Shown: one piece after another, positions 1 through 9,269 of the stretch
Position numbering within the stretch: the first letter of the stretch is position 1
Layout of the letters: each line of letters starts with the position of its first letter
Source of the DNA: Myrica gale
Taxonomy: Eukaryota; Streptophyta; Magnoliopsida; Fagales; Myricaceae
Length of the DNA stretch: 64,000 nucleotides
NCBI GenBank assembly: GCA_963930655.1
Contig: OZ005600.1
Location: 16,336,501-16,400,500, forward strand
Direction: 5' to 3'
The notes under the pieces: generated by a model
What the model was told of the DNA's origin: nothing
What the model saw: only the letters and a program-made list of their open reading frames with translations
The model's database searches: none
Program-made: the position numbers and the translations under genes

Positions 1-1503
1 ACTGCGCCAGTAGCTTACTGGCTAAGTTAACTAACCAGACATCCCCATATCTCCCAAGCGAAATTGCACAATGAGATTTTCTACTCCACTCCGACCATCT
101 AACAACACCCCTATCACTAACAGTCACCTAAAATCCATGGCTTCAACTCTAAAACACCTATCGAATCTCATTGCTAAAGTTGATTACAGGAAGGGATTTT
201 TGAGAGAGAGCTCTCTCCTGAAGTAAAATTTCTCGTGCTTTCATAGAAAGCTACAATGATTTGATCTAAGTACAAAACTTCGTTTCAACTTGGTGTTTCA
301 GAATGGGTGTTAGAAATGGTTTCCTCTGTTAGGCTTTTGGTTGGCGTGTCATGTGAAGGTCACGAGGAGCTAAGGAATCTCTTTGTCGCATTGGAAAGAG
401 AGGGTGTAGCTTAGTTCAAAAAAGTCTAGAAAATCAGGGGGTAAGATGTAACCATAACCAGCAATCATATCCTCGGCCTGAGACGATGAAGTGGTAACAA
501 AAAACAATAACAATTGCTTCCCAGACATGAATAACCAGGAACTGAAAATGTGGGGAAACAATGGTTATAAATATAATAGTGCCGGTCAATGATGAAGTTA
601 TTTTATAAATAGGTCCAAAATCTGGTATGTTACAACTAGAGAGCCATGCTACCCAATGATCATTTACCTTAGACCAGTTAGTGAAATGTTATAAGCTACA
701 TTTATACGGCATACCTAAACCATAGACCAAAAAAAGAGACTACCTTTCTCATACCAACACTCATAACCTCTTAATTTATTATTTTAAAGCCAACAAGACC
801 CTTTCCAAAACAGCACCCTGGTATTTCACAAAGGAAAAGATAGAATGGAGTGGGGGGGGGGGGGGGATGGAGTGGGGGAAGAAATAAAAGAACAAGATTA
901 CACATAGGTACTCTATTAGACAGCAAAGAAACAAGGCTATGTTAGCTCTTTGGACGCTAGCGACTGAGAGGATACAGTTAAAGGATGGAGAAAACAACAC
1001 GACGCCGTATAGTTTACAGTCATGCGAAGGTAGAAATATATGAAAACAGCAAAAAAGGTTAAATGTACCAAACCAAAGCTTTAGATTACCCACTCGTGAA
1101 TGGAGTTGAGCATGGAAAGACTCACAGTAGAAACAAGATTTTAGATGTATTCGATATCTACCTTTTAGCTAGAATTTTGTCATTGATTCCAAGCATACAC
1201 ATACTAATCATAGAACAGACACCAAAAGCTCTCACATCATAAGTTTAAAGCTCATAGATTCATGCAGCTGGAATTAAATGTCAGTAATGATCGACATAGT
1301 TCAAGTAGAGTCCGAAAAGGCTCCGTGTATTAAACATAGCAAAGTCTCTCTCACACGACTAAGGCACCAATAGATATACTAGATTTTGGACACATAAACC
1401 TTCCCCCCAAAAAATGGTGAGAAAGCCCAGATTTACGATATTACAAATAAGCTCCTAATTTTTACATAATTAAAGAACATCAGTAGACTTACTGAGCAGA
1501 GCC
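1..1503. other. Intergenic / 3' flank, no gene recognised
   Basis: I see no convincing coding region, RNA gene or element end here. The open frames are short, without recognisable motifs or splice structure. A run of 15 G lies at 852-866. The part next to 1504 is the likely 3' untranslated flank of the minus-strand gene that ends there. Confidence 0.5.
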
Positions 1504-3963
1504 TCATTGATCGGGAGCCCCTTCTGAAGTTTCCAAACCCCCACGTTTTGCAAACGATTCCTTGAGTAGTTTCACTCCATTCTCAACATCGAGCAACCTA
1601 TTCCCAAGCAAATCAACCCCTTCACAATGTGCTTCAAATTTACTTTTCCATCCTACTTCAAAGTCTTTAATCTTCTTCTCAATCACCAGACGATTGATCC
1701 TATCTTCTTCTTCTTGCTTCAAACGTTGCTTTTCCAGTTCAAAGATGCTCAGAACAAGACCTCCAGATCCAGGAACATCCTTGTAAAGTGCTTCTTCAGG
1801 CTGCGGACAGCGTGCTCTGTATTCAGCAAATGCGCTATCAGATTCCTTCAAGGCCTTCCTATAGCCGTCCAACAGATTAGCCATCATATAGAGTTCGTGC
1901 TCAACCCGATACATCTCCACGTGTCTCTTCTGTTGCTCTTCCAACTTAGTCGTGCGCAAGTGTTCAATCAGACTATCCCGCTGCTGCAACTCATTCAGTA
2001 AGATCTGCTGATTCACAGTAGCTTCCTCACATGCCTGTTCTTTCGCGGCATACATCATCCTAGCCTTCCCTAACCAATGTTGTACTTGCTCCACGCAAAT
2101 ATCAAAGTCAGCCGATTTACCATCCCATGGCCCATCAATCCTCAACCTCTTCTGAGCACCATTAAGAGGATGATGGATGTTATCATCCTCGTGATCAACC
2201 ACTTTCTTGTTACTGTTACCAAAAGGGGAGGAACATCCAGAAACCAGTGCGTTATCATCCCTAGATGACAAAAAGTTCCCTGCTGAGTGATCACGGAGTT
2301 CCAACCCCGAGCTAAAAGCCATGTGTGTAGCTTCCATTGCCTGAATTAGACTCCCAGTAGCCAACCGCTCTAGCGGATTGCACTTAGGCGAAAGATGAAA
2401 ACCACTAACTTCCTGTCCCCCTTCTTCTTCTTCCTCTTGTTCTTCTTCCTCAACTTCTTCAGCTTCTTCTTCTCCTTCATCTCGCTTTTCCTCGTCTCTA
2501 CCCAAGCCCTTACCTTCACCCATACTACATCGTGTCAAAAATGGCTCACCCAAATCGCTGGCATTGCTCTTCGTATCCAAAACCCATGGCCCACCATCTT
2601 CATCCTTAAATTCCTCCCTACATTCATCTAAATGCATAACATCCTCATCCCCAACATGCTCCTTTTCAGTTTCAACACTCTCCACCTTCTTTTCAACGCT
2701 TTCCACCTTCTCTTCAACTCTCGCCGCATTGTGTTGCTCAAGACTCAAGTCAAAGCTACTTTCCTCCTCTTCCTTGCCCCGAGAATCTTCAGCTGCATCC
2801 GTCTTCAGGTCACACAATTCGGGCCCCCGAAAATCTTCAGCCTCACCTATCTTGTCAGCTGCATCCATCTTCAACTCCCACAATTCAGGCCCCCGAGAAT
2901 CTTCAGCCGCACCCATCTTCAGATCCCCCATTTCGGGGCCCTGAGGATCTTCAACTGCAACCATCTTTACATCCCCACTACCATCCACCTCCTCCTCATC
3001 GTCCTCCTCCTCCTCTTCCTCCTCCTCGTCCTTCACCTCAGCTTCCTCCACCTTAGGCTCTTCCTTCAGCAAGTCCTCGCGCTGCGACCTTATTAGATAC
3101 TGCAAATGGGAGGCGTAGTAACAATTTGCCAGGTTCGGCGCTTGCACCAGCTCTTTCTCCACCATGAACCATATCAAACTAGACCAATCCACCTTCTCGA
3201 AAAGCCCTTCCTTGATCACCTTGGTCCAATTCAACACCTCGTTCGGCATCATCCACGTGTCTTCGTGCAAAAGCACCCAATTTGACAAGAAATCCTCGAT
3301 GAACCCTACTGACCCAGCCACCGACTCCGGCGCCTCCGCTACAGTGTCCGGCGGCGCTGCGCTCTTCTTCGCAGGCCCGGGTAACTTCAATGCGCGAGCC
3401 AAAACGGCCCGGTTGACATTTACCCTAGCGGAATTCACGTGGCTACACCGCTGCCGGGGGTTGTAATTGGCGATCAGTTCCGCCAGAAGGTCGGCTCGGA
3501 GTGTCTTGTCGAAATCGATATGGACGAAGTCCCACAGGCCGAGCCACTTAAGGAGCTTCTCGTGGCGCTGGAAGTCCAGGGTTTTGGAGGGCACGAAAGG
3601 GATGGGCTTGAGGATTTCGACGAGGGTTTTGAGCTTCTTCTGAGACTTCACTCGAGCGAGACGGTGCTTCTGCGCGTTCTTCTTGCGCTTAGGGGCTCGG
3701 CGAGAGGCGGTAGAGGAGACATGAGGGTCGGTGATTCGGAAAGTTTGGGCCGATAATGGTTCTGGGTCGTCTTCTAATTGGTCTTGCTTCAATGGGTTTT
3801 GCGAATTTGCATCGTCCTGGTGGGGATTTAGGGTTTCTAGGGTTAGGGATTTGGGGGATTGGGGATGACATTGAGGGTCATCTGGGGTTTCCTGGTTTTC
3901 ATGGATCGTGTTAGGGTTTGCGGAAGACGGGGTTGGCAGCTCGGAATTTGTGGGAGAGGCCAT
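1504..3963 (-). CDS. Acidic, coiled-coil plant protein of 819 residues, single exon
   Basis: Uninterrupted reading frame; the first ATG is at 3963 (the open frame extends upstream only to a TTG, so I start at the Met followed by ASPTNSELPTP). In order: Pro/Ser/Gln-rich disordered N-terminus (1-85); a basic cluster typical of a nuclear localisation signal (88-112, RRAPKRKK then KSQKKLK); a folded-looking, Trp- and Leu-rich block (about 128-292, including KWLGLWDFVHIDF); an acidic run (301-326); four imperfect copies of a GPE-x-x-x-LKM-x-AAEDSRG unit (about 338-397); a second Glu-rich run (490-517); a basic KRLR patch near 605; and a long charged C-terminal region predicted to be coiled coil (about 625-805). 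I do not recognise a named family. The composition suggests a nuclear or scaffold role, which is inference only. Codon use is gene-like and the frame is long and intact, so it is probably a functional gene. A Mutator-like element begins about 200 bp upstream of its ATG. Confidence 0.85.
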   Translation of the reverse strand: MASPTNSELPTPSSANPNTIHENQETPDDPQCHPQSPKSLTLETLNPHQDDANSQNPLKQDQLEDDPEPLSAQTFRITDPHVSSTASRRAPKRKKNAQKHRLARVKSQKKLKTLVEILKPIPFVPSKTLDFQRHEKLLKWLGLWDFVHIDFDKTLRADLLAELIANYNPRQRCSHVNSARVNVNRAVLARALKLPGPAKKSAAPPDTVAEAPESVAGSVGFIEDFLSNWVLLHEDTWMMPNEVLNWTKVIKEGLFEKVDWSSLIWFMVEKELVQAPNLANCYYASHLQYLIRSQREDLLKEEPKVEEAEVKDEEEEEEEEDDEEEVDGSGDVKMVAVEDPQGPEMGDLKMGAAEDSRGPELWELKMDAADKIGEAEDFRGPELCDLKTDAAEDSRGKEEEESSFDLSLEQHNAARVEEKVESVEKKVESVETEKEHVGDEDVMHLDECREEFKDEDGGPWVLDTKSNASDLGEPFLTRCSMGEGKGLGRDEEKRDEGEEEAEEVEEEEQEEEEEGGQEVSGFHLSPKCNPLERLATGSLIQAMEATHMAFSSGLELRDHSAGNFLSSRDDNALVSGCSSPFGNSNKKVVDHEDDNIHHPLNGAQKRLRIDGPWDGKSADFDICVEQVQHWLGKARMMYAAKEQACEEATVNQQILLNELQQRDSLIEHLRTTKLEEQQKRHVEMYRVEHELYMMANLLDGYRKALKESDSAFAEYRARCPQPEEALYKDVPGSGGLVLSIFELEKQRLKQEEEDRINRLVIEKKIKDFEVGWKSKFEAHCEGVDLLGNRLLDVENGVKLLKESFAKRGGLETSEGAPDQ

Positions 3964-4485
3964 CGGCAAGGAGGATTGAAGGAGGGCGAAGTGAATTGGC
4001 AAGGACTGCAGACAACTGTAGTTTGAGAGAGATACGGGGGGAGTATATTGACGTTTCTACCCTTCTTTCCTCCTCCAATTTGCTTTGAAAATCAAATTCC
4101 TCGTACTGCTATGCCACGTCAGCACAACATTTCATTGCCCCAGGCTTAATTCGTTTCAAATTTGTTTTTTTGGAAAATTGGCAATATGTTGATTAGATTT
4201 ATATCAAGTTAACGAATTTAGTATTATGTTTCATTTTTTTATTTTATGGTCACTGAATTTATACCCGTGTGACGATTAGGTCCTTCTATTACTCCTCCGT
4301 TAGCCCTTTTGTAGGAATGCACGAACAGGACAACATTTTCACCAGCTCCACGTCAGCATCCCAGTCACGTAACCAAGGTTAAAACAAACCGTTTTCTGAA
4401 TTCTCTATGTAACTATCTCTATGTCAAACTTTGACTCACTATTATTCAAAAGGCCTTGTTTCTTCTCAAATCACGCACTATCTTC

Positions 4486-4710
4486 TCAAAGTCTCTCTAC
4501 GGCCATTACACACCCATCATCGAGCACCACCTTATACATCGTTCCTAAGCTCCCTTTTCCAAGCATCTCGGCCAAAGCGCGGAGTAAATCCTCCGGCTCA
4601 AACTGCTTTCTCCTATCGAAAAAGACGAGTTTGCTTCGGTATGTGTCGTTAGTCCCATCGCTGCTATCTCCACCTCCATTGTTTGCGTACACTTTCTTCA
4701 GTTTCAACAT
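4486..4710 (-). pseudogene. LRR receptor-like kinase fragment (juxtamembrane and glycine loop)
   Basis: The translation contains KLVFFDRRKQFEPEDLLRA, then AEMLGKGSLGTMYK (glycine-rich ATP loop, GxGxxG) and VLDDGCVMAVERL. This is the start of the kinase domain of plant LRR receptor-like kinases of the RLK902/RKL1/PRK type (family knowledge). The VAIK-type lysine is a glutamate here (AVERL instead of AVKRL), and the frame stops right after it, so this is a non-functional piece. It lies inside the Mutator-like element and is oriented opposite to the neighbouring mTERF piece, which argues for two separate captures. Confidence 0.7.
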
Positions 4711-4785
4711 TCCATACTCATGAATGGTTCTCTCTTTTTAAGTGCAATAAAGCCTCAAGAATTGAACTCCAACCGCTACGTCGTC

Positions 4786-5377
4786 AAGTTGGTCTTGTGA
4801 AGCTTAGCGGGGGAGATGAGGATGCCACCGGGAATGTGTTGCAAAAGTACCCTGAGATTTTGGGTTACACTGTGAACTTCACAGTGTGAAGCATACGGAG
4901 GGTCATGTAGAGTTCTTGAGGTCCATTGTTGGCCTAACTGATCAAGAGATATTTAAGATTTTCCATGTGTTCCGGAGTGTGGTTAGTGCCAGCAGAGAGA
5001 GAAAACTGATGATATTTACCAGTTTTTTTATCAAACCCCCGTGTTTCTAGGCTTGTCATTTGAGAACCTCGGTTATAAACTTGTGTTTTTGGTGAAGATT
5101 GGGTATAAATATAGAACAAAGGATATGGCAACGACAATGGGATCTGTAACCAGAACAAGCTGGGGGAATTTGCAGAAGGTAATTGGATTATTCTTGAGCT
5201 ACAGGTTTTTTTTGTGCTGGCATTGTTTCTATGAGCAAGAGGCACCCCCAGATACTGCAACACAATCATAGCTTGTTGGAGGAGAAGGTGAAGTACTTGA
5301 CAGAGGACATGGGTCGTGAATTTGAATCAGAGAGAGAGATGAAAGCAGAGGAGACTGGTATAATAAAAGCTTGGTAA
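4786..5377 (+). pseudogene. mTERF family fragment, frameshifted
   Basis: Three reading frames together give an mTERF-like protein. One has VLQKYPEILGYTV (about 4830-4889). A second has an FLRSIVGLTDQEIFKIFHVF-type stretch around 4910-4985. A third has LFLGLSFENLGYKLVFLVKIGY and a GNLQKVIGLFLSY stretch from 5041. The last piece, from 5231, reads MSKRHPQILQHN and runs to a stop at 5375-5377. Repeated (K)xPxIL helices are the hallmark of mitochondrial/chloroplast transcription termination factor repeats. At least two frameshifts and several stops make it a pseudogene. It sits between the inverted repeats of the Mutator-like element and looks like captured sequence. Confidence 0.7.
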
Positions 5378-6109
5378 AGCTTATGAGCAATTGTAGCTCT
5401 TGTTGTGAAACTACGTGGTAGAGAAGCGAGTTTGTTGTTGAGCACAGAGTCAATGTCGCAAGGGAAGAACTCCGTGGTAGAGAAACGCCTGCGGTAAAGG
5501 ACCTCGATGTCGGTGGGGGAGAGCTCAATAACAGTAACTCGGTTGGAGACACGGACTCTATAAGCAAAAACAGGATGGAGATCATGTTTGAACAGAAGTC
5601 TCTGATCTGAACACTATTTCCTAGGTAAAAAATTCCAAGAGAAATGGGGAACGACGTGGAGATCTTCAAATCCTAGAATCTTGCTATTATGTATTATATC
5701 TATGGATTGTTGGTATTTCATGGATCAAAGAAAGAAGAATCGCCGTCATCTATAGGAGAATATTTCTTTGTTTACGTGTGTCAGAGTTTGAGAGAAAGAG
5801 AATTACCGAGCGGCTAGTGGTTCAGAAAGTGGTTCGTTTTAACCTCGGTTGCTTGATTGGGCTATGACGTGGATTAATGAAGGTGAGATGTCGAAAATGC
5901 TAACATGTTCCTTCATTCCGTTAGAAGGGTAAACGGAGAAGTGACGGAAGGACTCAATCGTCACACGGGTCCTAAGTGACCATATTGTCAATTTTTCTAG
6001 TGACCATAAAGTAAAAAAATTAAACCTAGTGACTAAATTGTCAGCGTGGTATAAACCTAGTGACCATATTGTCAATTTTTTTTCCATTTTCCTTTCCCCC
6101 TTACATCTA

Positions 6110-7730
6110 CTTTCGTGTTACAACCAAATGAAGGAGATTGCTTATGAATAAGTTGCTACTTTCCTCAAAGAGTATATTCTGGAAAAACTTTGTTACTTTT
6201 CATTTTTAATTTAGCTAGGATAAGATAATAATAAGATTATCTAAATATTTTGATAATTTAGATCTTTGACATGTTAGGACTTTTATAATATTAGGATTGT
6301 TGAACTCTTATCCTCTTTTGAAGCTTATATAAAGACAATGATTAAAGAATAATGAAGGAAGTGAGATTTGAATTAAGCTTATGCCTATTAATAGGCCTAG
6401 GGAACCTCAACTCGCCTTATCTTAGAAAGTCTATTTTTCTCAAATTAAACAAATCAGGAGTTTTGTCTATTTTTCTCCAAAGAAACACAGTAATCTATAG
6501 GCATGTTACAAAGTTAGCTTACTTAACCACTACCTGTACCCCTATTTTATAATGGGATTGACGAAGCATTGATCAAGAATTATCCTAGGTTGAAGCTTTT
6601 TGATGTGCTAATCTTTACCTGGAGGAGGTAAAGTTGGTCGCAAAAGGCCATCAAACCTCAAACCCAATAGGCAATAAAACCTAGAAGTCTTAAAGGCTGC
6701 TATCGAATGGGCCAAAGGCCCACACCAATTACACGTGCCCGTTTTACATCTACAACCCTCTATAAATGGTTGTTTCAATCGTCGGAGGAGATGAGGTTCG
6801 ATCACCTCAATCTCCATTTCCCAAAGCTTCGCACACGTCAACATCGGCGAAAAGGAGGAGCACCAAAGTGGGGCAGAGGAGCGTTCGACCACCCAAGGGG
6901 TGTTGTGCATGTGAGATCCACATGCACTATGAATGGAGCGTGGTCTCACATGCTCTGACACCAAGCCGTCTATTCATCACCGAGCGACCTTATTTAAGGT
7001 TGGTGTGTTGTGCAAACAACCAAACAAATAAACCTATATTCTTAAAAATACATATAGTGGTGCGACTAAGAATCGATCCCACTAATAGTATTTAGCCTAG
7101 TTTTATGCTACGTGAACAAGGATGGAGGATTTGAGTATAACGAAAACAATTTTAAGAAAAACAACAAAAGAACAATTCAAATTAAAATATCGAAAGCAAT
7201 CAAAAGAACAAACCATGGTCTAAGTCAACATCCACCATTGGAATTTTAGAACTGATCATCAATGCAAGTATATATCAATTTACATTTTGAATATTCACCG
7301 TTGGAACTATTTTCCCATCTCTCCTTAGTCACAGATAATTAGAAAACAAGCGATCTAATTAGCCATATCTGCTAAACAACCCAAGACAAGTGCTAAAGGT
7401 TTAATATAGTAGTAGTCTTAAGAATTAGAGAGATCGATGGAGCTAAACAACGCAAGCACAAGCGGTTGCATTTAATTTAGTCGATCGTTCTTCCTAAGAT
7501 CTAATAATTTCTGACGCAGCAAATCATTAAATCTTAATTGCTTCACAAACTAGAGGGATCAAACAATTATGGATTTGATATCTAACCTAGCATTAGATTG
7601 CAACAAATAATAAATTGTTGATGTAACACGTGCCCTCGATGGTCTGCGTTTATCATACGCGCATTCTCTATACATTTGATTCTCTATTTTATTGCGAACA
7701 TATCTACTTCACTGTGATGGTGTCAAGTAT
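6110..7730. other. Non-coding, probable decayed LTR-element sequence
   Basis: AT-rich, no credible gene. At 6952-6963 the minus strand reads TGGTGTCAGAGC, one base from the common plant copia/gypsy primer-binding site TGGTATCAGAGC. This suggests an old minus-strand LTR element whose LTR would lie at higher coordinates. No paired LTR was found. The open frames over this position have no recognisable domain. Confidence 0.3.
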
Positions 7731-7732
7731 GG

Positions 7733-8700
7733 GTGTTCTCCGGTACTAGTACAGAAAATTGGTACCCGCTGAGCAGTGGTATCGGTATTAGCGGTGAAAT
7801 TGGCCTTGGTAGTTTCACCGCTATCCCCACAGTTTTTTTTAAAAAAAAAACTAATGACAACCACATTGTTTCCCTAAAAGCCTAAAAATGGCACCCAAAC
7901 TTCCCAATGAAGGTTGATTACCGTTACCAACACCGTTACAATCGGTACCGCTAGGCACCAATTGCCGCGCTTAAGTGGTATCGGTACTAGTACTGCTTTT
8001 GGTTACACAGGCAGGGGCGGTGCCGATGTCGGTGGAGGCCATAACCGCTGCCGGCACAACCCTAGTTTCAAGCTCTCCAACAACTCCATATCGGATTTTT
8101 GTAAGCCGGATTTTTTCTTCTTCTTTGGTTTGTAAAAATCCTATTGCATGGAGGGATGTTCAGGGGCTCATGGCTGATTTGTTTTTGTACAATTCTCTTT
8201 CAAGCACTTAACCATGCCGCATGCAACCCAGATCATTCACATGGAGTGAGAAAGATTTATTTGTACATGAGTAACAAATACAATCCAAATTTAAGAAAAT
8301 TTTACTTTATTCATATTCAAGGTCAACCAAGAAGGTAAGGCGATGTACACTGTATGCTAACTCTCTCTCAGCTCTAGAGGCATCGTACAAGAGATGGTTA
8401 TAGTGGTCCACAGGCGATAGCCCACAATCTGGAAATCAAGGGTGGCGACTAGGCAATCTGGCCAAGGGCATCCACCAAGCCCTTGCCACGAAAGTACACA
8501 TCAATAGCCCTTTCGCAACATCCTGAAGAGCCCTTTCGCAATCTTTAGAAAGTTCAACACTTGAAGAACCTCTCAAGGCTTTTCAAACCTGGTAGCCACC
8601 GTCACTAGATGGGCCGATTTCTAAATATTAACCACCATTAAAACCGCCATATGTAGTACTGGTTTTAGTGGTAGGAGTTCTTGGGTACCGACATTTATAT
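7733..8700. mobile_element. Possible hAT-like remnant with GGTACCGG-type subterminal repeats
   Basis: The left side (from 7733, TATGGGTGTTCTCCGGTAC) has repeated GGTAC/CGGTA words followed by a poly-T/poly-A run. This is the same layout as the clear hAT element at 30521-32798. Further GGTAC-type words occur at 7940-8060 and around 8650-8690. I could not match two ends or a target duplication, so this is tentative. Confidence 0.3.
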
Positions 8701-8839
8701 TGGGCTATTTTTTGAGCCTTTAATGCACTTGGCTCAATTTTTTCCCCTTTTTTTGGCCCATTGAGCCCATTTTGAGGCCAATTTTAGGTCATGTTGGTGC
8801 AAATTTAGTTGTAATGCAATTGAGAACATTTCAAAAATG

Positions 8840-9269
8840 AAATATACTTAAAAACATTAAGAGAAATATAAACAAATGAATAACATTAGATAACATATTA
8901 AAAGATAGCATTAGAATCAAAAGTAATAAAATTCATAATCAGTACAATTAGGGAACAACTTAAAAGATAAGATGAGAATCTAAACCAGTAAAATCTAAAA
9001 TCAATAAACTTAGAGAACATCTTGACCGTATTAGGATGAAAGGACATGAACAAAATTAGAATCAATTTTCATCGCCAAAATCCATACTCCTTCTCGATCT
9101 CTATCGTCAAGATGGGTAACTTTACATGATACATTTGTAGGCACCAAGTTATAATATTATAGCAAACTGCAAAGTAGTATTCGAGTGGTTGGTCTGAATT
9201 TTCTTCGACAGATGGGTCCCTCCACCTGGCATGTCTACCAATAATCTTCTTATGTGGTAGTTGTCCTTT
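8840..9269. other. AT-rich spacer, nothing recognised
   Basis: No open frame of note, no repeat ends and no RNA gene seen. It ends where the CACTA-type terminus begins. Confidence 0.4.

Larger units (their letters stand above)
4172..6085. mobile_element. Mutator-like element carrying gene fragments (Pack-MULE candidate)
   Basis: Left end (4172 to about 4440) and right end (about 5780 to 6085) are long inverted copies of each other. Both contain, in mirrored order, an AATATG-TGA start, the phrase TTTATGGTCACT, the string CCCGTGTGACGATT followed by GAGTCCTTC/AGGTCCTTC, CTCCGTT-AGCCC/TACCC, and ACC-AGGTTAAAAC. Such long (roughly 250-bp) terminal inverted repeats around captured host sequence are characteristic of Mutator-like elements. 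No transposase is visible. Inside are a receptor-kinase fragment (minus) and an mTERF fragment (plus). A further open stretch on the minus strand (roughly 5300-5550), overlapping the end of the mTERF piece, is of unknown origin. I did not find a clean 9-bp target duplication, so the exact borders are uncertain by a few bases. Confidence 0.65.

Noticed and set aside
1562..3756. Several plus-strand frames across the 819-residue gene
   Set aside because: All are antisense shadows of the intact minus-strand reading frame and read as Phe/Leu/Ser-rich complements of acidic and coiled-coil codons.
5229..5669. 146-codon minus-strand frame in the Mutator-like element
   Set aside because: Low-complexity Leu/Ser translation running antisense to the mTERF fragment; a neighbouring frame looks more protein-like, so this one is a shadow.
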